This document shows positions 37,501-47,611 of a DNA stretch of 64,000 nt, piece after piece. Each line of letters opens with the position of its first letter. The first letter of the stretch is position 1. This DNA comes from Cepaea nemoralis (Eukaryota > Mollusca > Gastropoda > Stylommatophora > Helicidae), in contig JACEFZ010025808.1 of NCBI GenBank assembly GCA_014155875.1, positions 1,398,501-1,462,500 on the forward strand, written 5' to 3'. The translations under genes and the position numbers were made by a program. The notes beneath the pieces were generated by a model. The model was not told the DNA's origin. It was given only the letters and a program-made list of their open reading frames with translations, and made no database searches.

Positions 37501-37868
37501 GGATGTTTGTTTGGCCAATTGTAAATAACATATGTTTAGGGAATATGTTCTTACAGCCGTCCAGAGAGGACGTTTGTTTGGCCAATTGTAAATAACATAT
37601 GTTTAGGGAATATGTTCTTGCAGCCGTCCAAGGAGGATGTTTGTTTGGCCAATTGTAAATAACATATGTTTAGGGAATATGTTCTTACAGCCGTCCAGAG
37701 AGGACGTTTGTTTGGCCAATTGTAAATAACATATGTTTAGGGAATATGTTCTTGCAGCCGTCCAAGGAGGATGTTTGTTTGGCCAATTGTAAATAACATA
37801 TGTTTAGGGAATACGGTCTTACAGCCGTCCAGAGAGGACGTTTGTTTGGCCAATTGTAAATAATGTAT
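28595..37868. repeat. 38/67-bp satellite array with nested higher-order repeats
   Basis: The short unit is 38 bp (tttagggaatatgttcttgc, agccgtccagagaggacg). The long unit is 67 bp: the same 38 bp plus 29 bp containing tttgtttggccaattgtaaa. The array opens with exactly 12 short units (28,595-29,050), then long units. The same 12-short-plus-long arrangement recurs 2,360 bp later (short block 30,955-31,410), with the same rare variants (a 'gccgttg' unit at 29,461 and 31,821). A further ~804-bp (12-unit) duplication is marked by 'tttaaggaat' at 33,114 and 33,917. The last ~0.75 kb alternates two unit types, a 134-bp dimer. Each unit holds a dyad, cgtcc-agaga-ggacg, and a palindrome aacatatgtt. 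No coding capacity is inferred. Confidence 0.97.
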
Positions 37869-38734
37869 GTTTAGTGTACAGAATATGGGGTTATGTATGT
37901 ATGTACTTGTGCATGTATGCGCGCCAGTATGTGTGTGTCTGAGTGTTATGTGTGTGTGTGCGGTATGTGTTCGTGTGTGTAGTATGTGTGCTTGTGTGTG
38001 ATCTCTGCGTGGTATCTTTAAATATAATCAATTCCGATGTCCTACAAATATTCCTCTTTACTGTCGGATTGCGCTAATCAGATTTCTAAAACACAAGTGA
38101 CATGTCCATTGTATGGCGTTGCGATGAATCTCAAGCTTATTTTCTAGATGATATTACGTTCAGTAGTTTGCCATAGCTTTATGAACAAAAAGGCTACGTG
38201 TAAGTGCAGCTTAATGCAAAGGAATTGAACGCTGCCATAGTGTTATTTTGGATATAATTAGATATACTGGCCCGTCACAGAGAGAACAACACTAGACAAT
38301 TCTGATTGTTAAACAAATGAGATAAAATGACTCCATAACGCTTGCGTCCCACTGTACTGCAAAAGTTAATCGTGACAATCGATTATCAAGATATCGTTCA
38401 GCACCAGCTACTCATCCCACTCGATGTGTGATTCTGCGTTGTAATGTGTTTACATACACGGCCATCCGTCCCGAAGTCGCTAGTTAGCATGTAGCCCCTG
38501 TCGCCATGAGCACTTGTGTCACCCTCTCACTGTCAACACCAGACTGTCTCAAAATCATATACAAAGTTATATCACTTACAGTTTGTCCTCGGAATTTAAC
38601 ACATTAATATACATACACGTCGCTGACGTCCCTTGACCTAGTTGTCGATGTTGTTACATCACCTTCACTGGCTGCAAAGTCTGACTGGAGTTTCTGTCAG
38701 GCTTGTCGTCAATTCCTTCGCTAATTTAGATAGC
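37869..38734. other. Unassigned DNA with an old SINE-A relic
   Basis: 37,890-38,005 is GT-rich. 38,085-38,290 keeps the SINE-A hallmark 'cagtagtttgccatagctt' on the minus strand with little else. 38,290-38,734 shows no gene or repeat and leads to the LTR element's target site. Confidence 0.55.
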
Positions 38735-38738
38735 TCAG

Positions 38739-40879
38739 TGTAACAAGCTACGTGGAGGGTCCCAAATAGCCCTGTCACAATATTTCAAAATTGTTCTCTT
38801 TATAGCCCTGGCTGGGATAGGTCTTTACCTGCCAACCCTCCTCCGTTTTCCCCGGACTCACTGTCACTCTTTCTTTCGACCTAGGGACCTATTTCCTGTC
38901 GTGTTCCTCTGGCTGATCCATATATATAACACAGTGCTCGTTGGAATAAGCTAAAACTTGATTTATTAAATCAATACAGGACAGCACAGAAAAACACCAA
39001 GGTAGGTAACACAGAAAGTTCTAAACAGACACCACACAGATAAGTTCAGGCACATAGCCTCAAGTAGCCATAGTCACAGACCCAGCTTCAAATACTGTCC
39101 GATCTGTCCATATACGTCTCACCCTGTGTGCTGGAAGCTCCTTCCTCCCCGGTACTTGGGTGTAAGTTCCACAGGCTTCTGTAGAATCAAATCCACTGGT
39201 TGTTGAGGAATTGTTCATGGACTTAACATATATAGGCGTCTTTCAATGTCCGGTATAAAATGGGAATGCCGGATAATCATGCGTAGATTCAACTAGAATT
39301 TGACTGCTCTCGGGCCTATGTCAATGAAGGGACCCGAGATGCACCATTACTGCAAACTGTCATTGTTTATGGGTATGCAGGATAATCATGCGTAGTCTCA
39401 ACCAGCATTTAACTGTTCTCGGGCTTATGTCATTTCTTCAAGATATGCCCTTGCCTCTCTCTCAGAGTTAGGCACACCATGTGTGATATGGCTAATACAT
39501 TGACCTGGCTTCATCAGACGTATTTGGCTCTAGCACAGAAGCTGTGTGGATACTGTCCGATTTGGTCACGTCCAACAAAAGAGGACCCTGGAGATGACAA
39601 ACAATATTGAGCGACTGGGCGGACTCATGCATCACACAATCCTAAAGACCAATAGGGTCTCAGTTAATATATTTGACATATAGGATCTTGACCCAATGCA
39701 GTATATATCATACCTGAACGCATGGGCCTGACCTGTCAGGTAGCCCCTGGATTGGCTACGTCCGGGCTTGAGTCGACCTCCAGCTGGGTGATGTCAGGTT
39801 GTCCACCCTAGGAACGTTTTGTCTACAAGACACACATTCCACACTCATACCAAGCCTTTATTATTATTGGGCACATTCATTTCCATGCTTTCCTCTCACT
39901 TGCAAACCATGCCTTTCTCGCAACCAAGATCTTGTGGTGTGGTGTGCCCAGCAATCGGTGTGTTTCTCCCCCCTAAGTGGGGTTATATGGCACACCGTGT
40001 ATTTCCCCATTCAAAGAAGATACTACCCCTCCCGGCCGCCGCTCTCGACTGAGCTGTCGCCCCAATGTACCGGCATTGCCCTGCACCAGCCATAGTGTAG
40101 ATAAGTTCAGGTTCTCTCAGTAAGATAGAGGAGTCCATTATCCTCCCGACATCATCCTATCAAGTGACAGACGAAAGAGATAGTCCTGTGACTAGCATCC
40201 CCTGGCTCAAGAAGATAGATTATAGATTAGGTGGACCCCATCCCCGTAGCTATCTAATGTGCCTATATCTAAAAGAGAGATGCTACTAAGTAACGGTAAG
40301 CCGTAGGAATCAAGATATCACTCGTCCATCAGCTGCCAAGAACAAGCGATATCATTTGGTAACACTTATTCTTCAGATGTGTTCCCTTGTCATGCCAAGA
40401 TCAAGACACGTAGCCAGATCGGCTAACGGTCACCCCCTCCCAACATGGCAAGACTGCTGTTTTGCTATATCCTCTCAGTCGTTAAGACAATAGATATTTA
40501 TAGGCCAAGCTTTTCCTGGACCAACGAAAACCCAAATTTACCTTTACATCACTTCAGTAGTATGTTGCATCTCTGTCGTAATCTTTAACTCACTGGACAG
40601 GCTGCAACTATCAAACGGTAGGTGTTGGCACGGCCATCAATTGACCAGCCGCTGCACCAGTGCACATTTGACGCAAGGCGCTCCTTCGGGACTACCCGAA
40701 AGGAAAGACAAATATATACTCGCTCCATGTAAAGATTGTGGTATGAAGATAACCCAAAGAACCATCTTTCATGGAGAATTGAGCGAACAAGAGAACTGAG
40801 AGCTTCCGAAAGCCGTTTCCCCCTGTTTACCAAGAATAATAGAATGCATAAGGACATGGGCCACTGGCGTTTCGCTACA
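38739..40879 (-). repeat. 3' LTR of the Gmr1-like element (2,141 bp)
   Basis: Left copy. Starts tgtaacaagctacgtggagg and ends gtttcgctaca on the plus strand. Unusually long for an invertebrate Gypsy LTR. Contains only short frames of under 100 codons that are identical in both LTRs and have no domain. Confidence 0.97.
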
Positions 40880-40883
40880 TAGG

Positions 40884-40892
40884 CCCCCTCTT
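40884..40892 (-). promoter_or_regulatory. Polypurine tract
   Basis: On the minus strand AAGAGGGGG lies 4 bases before the 3' LTR, the expected place for the plus-strand primer. Confidence 0.7.
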
Positions 40893-40906
40893 AAGAAAGT
40901 CGAACC

Positions 40907-43786
40907 CTACGAACTTTCTACTGTCAGTGGTTCTGTTCGAATGACCCCACCCTCACATTCAACCATAGGATGCCGTGATAGGAAATCTGCTCCCACATTC
41001 TCCCTTCCGGGGATGTATTCGACCGTGAACTGATACGGTTGTAGGAGCAATGACCATCTCATTAACCTCGCGTTCAGTTTCTTAGAAGTTGCCAAGAACG
41101 TCAGAGGTTGATGGTCAGATTGCACTTTGAACGGTACTCCATACAGATAAGGTTGAAATTTCTGTACTGCCCACACTAGAGCTAGACATTCCCGTTCGAC
41201 GGTGGAGTAATTCCGTTCGGCGGGTAACAGTTTTCGACTGGCATATGCCACCGGACACAGCACCGAAGGATTATCTCGCCCTTCCTGCAACAGAGTTGCC
41301 CCAATCCCTATGTTACTCGCGTCGGTTCTCAGAACAAACGTTTTCTCCAAATCTGGGAGTTGCAGGACTGGCCTATCCACCAACGCCTGTTTCAGCTTCC
41401 CATAAGCCTTTTCACAGCTCGGGGTCCAGATTATAAGATCTGGCGATCCTTTCTTCAGAGTCTCGGTTAACGGCGCCGCAATTTCGTTGAACTTTGGAAT
41501 AAATTTCTGGTAAAACCCACACAGAGACAAGAAAGACCTAACATCTTTTTTGGATCTAGGACGGGGTGCGAGACGGACCTTTTCAATATTCTTTTCTTCC
41601 GGTACCAGTCCCCCTGGGGTAATAGTGTGTCCCAGAAATTCCAAGGATTGATAGCCAATCATGCATTTGGCTGGACGGGCGGTTAACCCTTCCTCTTTTA
41701 ACCTTTTGAAGATCTGTCCCAAGGACCTCAGGTGATCACTCAGATTGTCAGACGCGATGAGAATATCATCCATAAACGAGACCACAGAGGGATCCTTTAA
41801 AGGGTCTAATAACATTCTCATCATGCGAGTGAACACACTGGGCGCATTGCTCAGCCCAAAAGGCATCACCTTAAATTCGTAATGGCCGCTCGGAGTACTG
41901 AAAGCGAGCATGGGCCGAACCTCAGGCTTCACAGGGATCTGATAATATCCCCGACTTAAATCGATTTTTGAGAAGAACTTTGCCCTATTTAATCTGGCAA
42001 ATAGTTGATTTGTGTTTGGTAACGGCTCAACTTGGAATGTCGTACAACTGTTTAAATGCCTGTAATCAATACATAAGCGGTGTCTCCCGCTTGGCTTCCT
42101 CAACAAGACAACCCCGGCATTATAAGGAGAAGTCGAAGGAGTTATGATGTCATCATCCAGAAGCTTCTGGATTTCTGCTTCCAGGGCCTTCTCTTTCGAA
42201 AAGGGCACTGGATATATTTTTTGGCGAATGGGGTCTTGGGTAGTCAGAGTCATATCAAACTCGACCAACCCTGTCCGCCCTGGACGATCGGTAAGAATCT
42301 GTTGATGGGACTCCAACAAACGGATGACCAGTTCTGTTTCTTCAGTCGACAGATCAGGATTTATATGTACATCCTTATAGGTTTCCCCAGGTTGTAAAGG
42401 ATACTCCCTATCCGCGTCTTCGCCCGATTCAGTTTCCATCGCGACCGCCATAGTCATGAGTGGGAGAGAAGTCCCATCGGATCGTTCCTCATATTTTTTT
42501 AGGAGGTTAATGTGGAAGATTTTAGATTTCCCCCTGATCCGGATAGCATAATTGGTACGGGACACAACCCTTTCCACCGGGAAAGGCCCCTGCCAACCAA
42601 TCTCGAGTTTATTGGAACCTACTGGAAGTAACAACAGAACCCGATCCCCCACCTTAAGAGACCTATCTTTCGTCCTTCTATTGTAGTAGGCCGCGTGTCT
42701 CTTCCTGGCCGCTCTCAGATTCTGAGCTGCCAAAGCCCAACCCGTCTGGAGTTTCTTCTTTAACTCTTCGACGTATTTATATGAGGATACAACTTCTTCG
42801 GAAGTTTCTTCCTCTGTCCAACATCTCAATAAGGCTTCTAAGGGACCCTTGATTGGCCTCCCGAATAGTAGAGTGGCTGGTGGCAACCCGGTCGACCCAT
42901 GGGGAACCTCCCGATAGGCGAACAAGGCGGCTGAGATATACTCATCCCATCTGTCTGGTTTCTCTTGAGCCAGCTTCCGAAGCATGGTCATCAAGGTACC
43001 ATTAAACCTCTCTACTTGCCCATTAGACTGAGGGTGGTACGGGCTTGTGTGAATGTGGTTAGTCTGGAAGATACGAAAGACTTCTTCCATCAGCTTACCA
43101 CAGAACTGAGACCCATTGTCCGTTAGGATCTGGTTGGGAAATCCCAACCTAGTAAAGGTCTCCATCAGTGCATCAGCCACTCGCTTAGAGTCGATTGTGG
43201 CCAACGGTATCGCCTCGCCCCACATGGAACAGCAATCCACCATCGTGAGAATGTACTTATTCCTCTTCCTAGTCCGAGGAAGAGGACCAACAAGATCGAT
43301 GGCAACTCTCTCGAAAGGAGAGTTCATAATGGGCATGTCTCCCAGGACTACCGGAGCTGTCCAGTGTTTTGGTGCCACACGCTGGCACTCTGGGCACGAC
43401 TTGACGTACCTACGCACGTCTCCAGTCATCCCTGGCCAGTAGTAATGGCAGGAAATGCGCTGGAGAGTTGCCCCGACACCCATATGTCCACTGAAAGAAA
43501 TGGTGTGTCCCATATGAAGAAGCTGTTCCCGATAAGCCTTAGGAACTACCAGCTGTCCATGCTGGCGATCCTCCACTCCGGCTCTCCGGTACAGTAACCG
43601 ATTCTTCATATAATACTGACCCCGTCTTGGTGGGTCAGAACTTTTGGGCAACTGGTTGAAGCAAGGTTGCAAAGTAGCATCCTGGCTTTGAGCAGCTCGT
43701 AACTCCCCAGGCAAGGGATTCACGATCAAGGCCGGCGTCTGCTCATCCTCCGATTGAGATCTGGTTTGCATCGCCCCTACGTACAT
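40907..43786 (-). CDS. Pol polyprotein: integrase, then RT and RNase H
   Basis: 959 codons, intact. The integrase comes first. An H2C2 zinc-binding motif (H94, H101, C131, C134) is followed by the catalytic core with D164 (VAIDLVGP), D223 (LTDNGSQF) and E259 (NGQVERFNG); D223 and E259 are separated by 35 residues (DD35E). A GPY/F-type module (~376-432, WQGPFPV, HINLLKKY) ends the integrase. The reverse transcriptase follows (~470-800), with D609 (FSKIDLSRGYY), FGLSNAPSVF and FMDD (D673, D674). RNase H is last (~815-937), with D822 (RTDAS), E866 and D891 (SDHQPL), and an NVGADFLSR end. The order is the reverse of canonical Ty3/Gypsy pol. The ORF overlaps the gag ORF by 44 nt in a different frame. 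Its first ATG is inside the overlap, so expression probably needs frameshifting or re-initiation. Confidence 0.95.
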   Translation of the reverse strand: MYVGAMQTRSQSEDEQTPALIVNPLPGELRAAQSQDATLQPCFNQLPKSSDPPRRGQYYMKNRLLYRRAGVEDRQHGQLVVPKAYREQLLHMGHTISFSGHMGVGATLQRISCHYYWPGMTGDVRRYVKSCPECQRVAPKHWTAPVVLGDMPIMNSPFERVAIDLVGPLPRTRKRNKYILTMVDCCSMWGEAIPLATIDSKRVADALMETFTRLGFPNQILTDNGSQFCGKLMEEVFRIFQTNHIHTSPYHPQSNGQVERFNGTLMTMLRKLAQEKPDRWDEYISAALFAYREVPHGSTGLPPATLLFGRPIKGPLEALLRCWTEEETSEEVVSSYKYVEELKKKLQTGWALAAQNLRAARKRHAAYYNRRTKDRSLKVGDRVLLLLPVGSNKLEIGWQGPFPVERVVSRTNYAIRIRGKSKIFHINLLKKYEERSDGTSLPLMTMAVAMETESGEDADREYPLQPGETYKDVHINPDLSTEETELVIRLLESHQQILTDRPGRTGLVEFDMTLTTQDPIRQKIYPVPFSKEKALEAEIQKLLDDDIITPSTSPYNAGVVLLRKPSGRHRLCIDYRHLNSCTTFQVEPLPNTNQLFARLNRAKFFSKIDLSRGYYQIPVKPEVRPMLAFSTPSGHYEFKVMPFGLSNAPSVFTRMMRMLLDPLKDPSVVSFMDDILIASDNLSDHLRSLGQIFKRLKEEGLTARPAKCMIGYQSLEFLGHTITPGGLVPEEKNIEKVRLAPRPRSKKDVRSFLSLCGFYQKFIPKFNEIAAPLTETLKKGSPDLIIWTPSCEKAYGKLKQALVDRPVLQLPDLEKTFVLRTDASNIGIGATLLQEGRDNPSVLCPVAYASRKLLPAERNYSTVERECLALVWAVQKFQPYLYGVPFKVQSDHQPLTFLATSKKLNARLMRWSLLLQPYQFTVEYIPGRENVGADFLSRHPMVECEGGVIRTEPLTVESS

Positions 43787-45218
43787 GGGTTCGGTTGGAA
43801 TCCCTAGAAAGACGTAGCGACAACCCCAAGATCATTGGGAAGATCGGATCTAGCAGAACGGCTGCCTGTATAGTGCCGGTAACATATTTAGATTTGATGT
43901 CTACCTTCGCAATTGGAAGAGACATCGCTACCGCACTCTTTGTCGCCGTTTGAATCTCAATAGATTCCCCGGTTAGCTGCTCCGGGCTCACTAAGTGTGA
44001 GGAAATTACAGCCTCAAACTGCAGACCGGTGTCATAGAGACACTCAACTGGTTGTCCGTTCACAAGTACCGTTTCTACTACTGGTGGTTTTTCTGAATCA
44101 TTGTTCCCAAGATCCCTCCCTTCTACTTCCTTGTGAGACCCTTCCCCGGTTTCTACAAGACAAGCAGCATAGTGAGAGTCTTTCTGTTTACGCCGGCAAT
44201 CAACCGTATTGTGTGTGGGAGATTTGCAATAGGCGCACCACTTTTCACTCCACTTTCTTTTAGGAGATCCAGGTGGACTCTTACCCGAGGGTTTCTTAAT
44301 AGGAACTTTCTCGAAAGGATCCTCCTTCTTGGTGTGAGCTGTTTTAGGGTTCTTCTTCTTTCCAGACCAGGTGTCTGGTGGTCGGGGATTGGGTTGTGAC
44401 AGTTCCCCATTATCTCCATGAGCTAGCACATACCTTTCCGCTAATGTATTTACCAAGTCTAACCTTTCTGCCCCATTTTCAAGCAAGAAGGTTTGCAATG
44501 GCCTAGGCATCATCCTCTTCATTTGGTCCACGACCACTAATTCTTCCAAACTTTCATAGTCGTTAGCAAATCCAGCTAATGACATCCACTTCAAAAGGTA
44601 AGACTTCAGTCTGACACTGTAGGCTGCGAACATCTCTCCTGGCTCTCTCTTGGACTTTCTGAACTGCTGACGGTATGTATGGGCTGTCATCTGGAACCTT
44701 TTCAATAATGCTTTTTCCAGAGCCTCATAGTCATTCTCCATACCAGGTGGCAACCTTGAGTAGACCTCGTACGCGGTCCCCCTCAGGCCCTGCGAGATTT
44801 TCAAGTTCCATTTCCCACGTTCCAGCCCCATAGCCAAAGCCATCGACTGGAATTTTTGAAGATACTGGTCGATCTTCTCTTTGTGTTCATCGAACGGGAG
44901 TAATGGGAACTTCATTGCCTGATATGGACCGCCACCAGAAGTTGTTGAGTCCGGTAGAACTGCGCCTCCAACTGCACCCTCGCTTTCCTTGGCCGTTTTA
45001 GCTTTCAGCTCCAACTCCCTCATACGAAACTCATGGTCTCTGACTGCCTGCTCAGCCTCCATCTTCCTAGCCTCCGCCTCAATTTTCTTGGCTTCGCGCA
45101 CAGCCTGTCTGAAGTCTCTTTCCACTTCCTGCACATATTTCTGTAACTCCGCTCCATCATAGCCCATCTCACGCCCTGTAGCCTGTACGTCAGCGACATT
45201 AAACCCAGTTGATGCCAT
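43743..45218 (-). CDS. Gag-protease: SCAN-like capsid, zinc knuckle, retropepsin
   Basis: 491 codons, intact. Residues ~25-80 are a charged coiled coil. ~100-175 are capsid-like (FPLLPFDEHKEKIDQYL). ~180-268 (YRQQFRKSK, GEMFAAYSVRL, VVDQMKRMMP, VNTLAERYVLAH) follow the pattern of the SCAN domain. Residues 328-341 form one CCHC zinc knuckle (C-x2-C-x4-H-x4-C). Residues ~380-470 are an aspartic protease with active-site DTG at 396-398 (followed by L rather than the usual A) and an ILG motif near 463-465. The protease is therefore fused to Gag and separated from pol. The last ~25 residues run past the protease end in a frame that seems non-native, because the other frame there reads into the pol start. 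Confidence 0.92.
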   Translation of the reverse strand: MASTGFNVADVQATGREMGYDGAELQKYVQEVERDFRQAVREAKKIEAEARKMEAEQAVRDHEFRMRELELKAKTAKESEGAVGGAVLPDSTTSGGGPYQAMKFPLLPFDEHKEKIDQYLQKFQSMALAMGLERGKWNLKISQGLRGTAYEVYSRLPPGMENDYEALEKALLKRFQMTAHTYRQQFRKSKREPGEMFAAYSVRLKSYLLKWMSLAGFANDYESLEELVVVDQMKRMMPRPLQTFLLENGAERLDLVNTLAERYVLAHGDNGELSQPNPRPPDTWSGKKKNPKTAHTKKEDPFEKVPIKKPSGKSPPGSPKRKWSEKWCAYCKSPTHNTVDCRRKQKDSHYAACLVETGEGSHKEVEGRDLGNNDSEKPPVVETVLVNGQPVECLYDTGLQFEAVISSHLVSPEQLTGESIEIQTATKSAVAMSLPIAKVDIKSKYVTGTIQAAVLLDPIFPMILGLSLRLSRDSNRTHVRRGDANQISIGG

Positions 45219-45442
45219 CTTAAACTCAGAGGGAAAGTGCCCAAGAAATTGTATAGAAAATGATTATCTCACATAACCAAAATATATATATTACACGACC
45301 ACAACACGTCGTATGTCGGTCAGTCTGTGTCAGGAAGAGTATAGACAATAGCCAGGCACGGTAGGCAGAACCTATTGATAGTAGACAAGAATATCTGTCC
45401 CCTATCACTAAATCAGCCAGAACTCCACCAGGATTTCAAATA

Positions 45443-45460
45443 TCCCGCGACGTGCCCCCA
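45443..45460 (-). promoter_or_regulatory. Primer-binding site
   Basis: On the minus strand, 5 bases after the 5' LTR, the sequence TGGGGGCACGTCGCGGGA begins with TGG as expected for pairing with a tRNA 3' CCA end. The upstream bases on the plus strand even resemble a T-loop. I cannot name the tRNA. Confidence 0.65.
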
Positions 45461-45465
45461 GAAAT

Positions 45466-47606
45466 TGTAACAAGCTACGTGGAGGGTCCCAAATAGCCCT
45501 GTCACAATATTTCAAAATTGTTCTCTTTATAGCCCTGGCTGGGATAGGTCTTTACCTGCCAACCCTCCTCCGTTTTCCCCGGACTCACTGTCACTCTTTC
45601 TTTCGACCTAGGGACCTATTTCCTGTCGTGTTCCTCTGGCTGATCCATATATATAACACAGTGCTCGTTGGAATAAGCTAAAACTGTGATTTATTAAATC
45701 AATACAGGACAGCACAGAAAAACACCAAGGTAGGTAACACAGAAAGTTCTAAACAGACACCACACAGATAAGTTCAGGCACATAGCCTCAAGTAGCCATA
45801 GTCACAGACCCAGCTTCAAATACTGTCCGATCTGTCCATATACGTCTCACCCTGTGTGCTGGAAGCTCCTTCCTCCCCGGTACTTGGGTGTAAGTTCCAC
45901 AGGCTTCTGTAGAATCAAATCCACTGGTTGTTGAGGAATTGTTCATGGACTTAACATATATAGGCGTCTTTCAATGTCCGGTATAAAATGGGAATGCCGG
46001 ATAATCATGCGTAGATTCAACTAGAATTTGACTGCTCTCGGGCCTATGTCAATGAAGGGACCCGAGATGCACCATTACTGCAAACTGTCATTGTTTTATG
46101 GTATGCAGGATAATCATGCGTAGTCTCAACCAGCATTAAACTGTTCTCGGGCTTATGTCATTTCTTCAAGATATGCCCTTGCCTCTCTCTCAGAGTTAGG
46201 CACACCATGTGTGATATGGCTAATACATTGACCTGGCTTCATCAGACGTATTTGGCTCTAGCACAGAAGCTGTGTGGATACTGTCCGATTTGGTCACGTC
46301 CAACAAAAGAGGACCCTGGAGATGACAAACAATATTGAGCGACTGGGCGGACTCATGCATCACACAATCCTAAAGACCAATAGGGTCTCAGTTAATATAT
46401 TTGACATATAGGATCTTGACCCAATGCAGTATATATCATACCTGAATGCATGGGCCTGACCTGTCAGGTAGCCCCTGGATTGGCTACGTCCGGGCTTGAG
46501 TCGACCTCCAGCTGAGTGATGTCAGGTTGTCCACCCTAGGAACGTTTTGTCTACAAGACACACATTCCACACTCATACCAAGCCTTTATTATTATTGGGC
46601 ACATTCATTTCCATGCTTTCCTCTCACTTGCAAACCATGCCTTTCTCGCAACCAAGATCTTGTGGTGTGGTGTGCCCAGCAATCGGTGTGTTTCTCCCCC
46701 CTAAGTGGGGTTATATGGCACACCGTGTATTTCCCCATTCAAAGAAGATACTACCCCTCCCGGCCGCCGCTCTCGACTGAGCTGTCGCCCCAATGTACCG
46801 GCATTGCCCTGCACAAGCCATAGTGTAGATAAGTTCAGGTTCTCTCAGTAAGATAGAGGAGTCCATTATCCTCCCGACATCATCCTATCAAGTGACAGAC
46901 GAAAGAGATAGTCCTGTGGCTAGCATCCCCTGGCTCAAGAAGATAGATTATAGATTAGTGGACCCCATCCCCGTAGCTATCTAATGTGCCTATATCTAAA
47001 AGAGAGATGCTACCCAGTAACGGTAAGCCGTAGGAATCAAGATATCACTCGTCCATCAGCTGCCAAGAACAAGCGATATCATTTGGTAACACTTATTCTT
47101 CAGATGTGTTCCCTTGTCATGCCAAGATCAAGACGCATAGCCAGATCGGCTAACGGTCACCCCCTCCCAACATGGCAAGACTGCTGTTTTGCTATATCCT
47201 CTCAGTCGTTAAGACAATAGATATTTATAGGCCAAGCTTTGCCTGGACCAACGAACACCCAAATTTACCTTTACATCACTTCAGTAGTATGTTGCATCTC
47301 TGTCGTAATCTTTAACTCACTGGACAGGCTGCAACTATCAAACGGTAGGTGTTGGCACGGCCATCAATTGACCAGCCGCTGCACCAGTGCACATTTGACG
47401 CAAGGCGCTCCTTCGGGACTACCCGAAAGGAAAGACAAATATATACTCGCTCCATGTAAAGATTGTGGTATGAAGATAACCCAAAGAACCATCTTTCATG
47501 GAGAATTGAGCGAACAAGAGAACTGAGAGCTTCCGCAAGCCGTTTCCCCCTGTTTACCAAGAATAAAAGAATGCATAAGGACATGGGCCACTGGCGTTTC
47601 GCTACA
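45466..47606 (-). repeat. 5' LTR of the Gmr1-like element (2,141 bp)
   Basis: Right copy, same ends and length as the left LTR. Differences include 'gttttatgg' versus 'gtttatggg', 'taccca' versus 'tactaa' and single-base changes. Being the 5' LTR on the minus strand, its promoter points left, away from the nAChR gene on its right. Confidence 0.97.
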
Positions 47607-47611
47607 CTCAG

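Larger units (their letters stand above)
38739..47606 (-). mobile_element. Complete Gmr1-like Ty3/Gypsy LTR retrotransposon
   Basis: An 8,868-bp element on the minus strand. Two 2,141-bp LTRs begin TG and end CA, and a 5-bp duplication ctcag lies at 38,734-38,738 and 47,607-47,611. Gag-protease (491 codons) and pol (959 codons) ORFs lie between, with a primer-binding site next to the right (5') LTR and a polypurine tract next to the left (3') LTR. The LTRs differ at only about 15-20 positions by eye (under 1%), so the insertion is young. Pol is Gypsy-like in sequence but ordered integrase, reverse transcriptase, RNase H. That order with Gypsy-type domains is the hallmark described for Gmr1-like elements. 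No env-like ORF was seen. Confidence 0.95.

Noticed and set aside
28595..37868. 'tttaggg' in each unit as interstitial telomere repeat
   Set aside because: It occurs once per 38- or 67-bp unit, not in tandem; chance resemblance.
28595..37868. CRISPR array
   Set aside because: There are no unique spacers between repeats; this is a eukaryotic satellite with contiguous units.
39799..40095. ORFs of 77-98 codons inside both LTRs
   Set aside because: Identical in both LTRs only because LTRs are copies; no domain, and the strand is opposite to the element.
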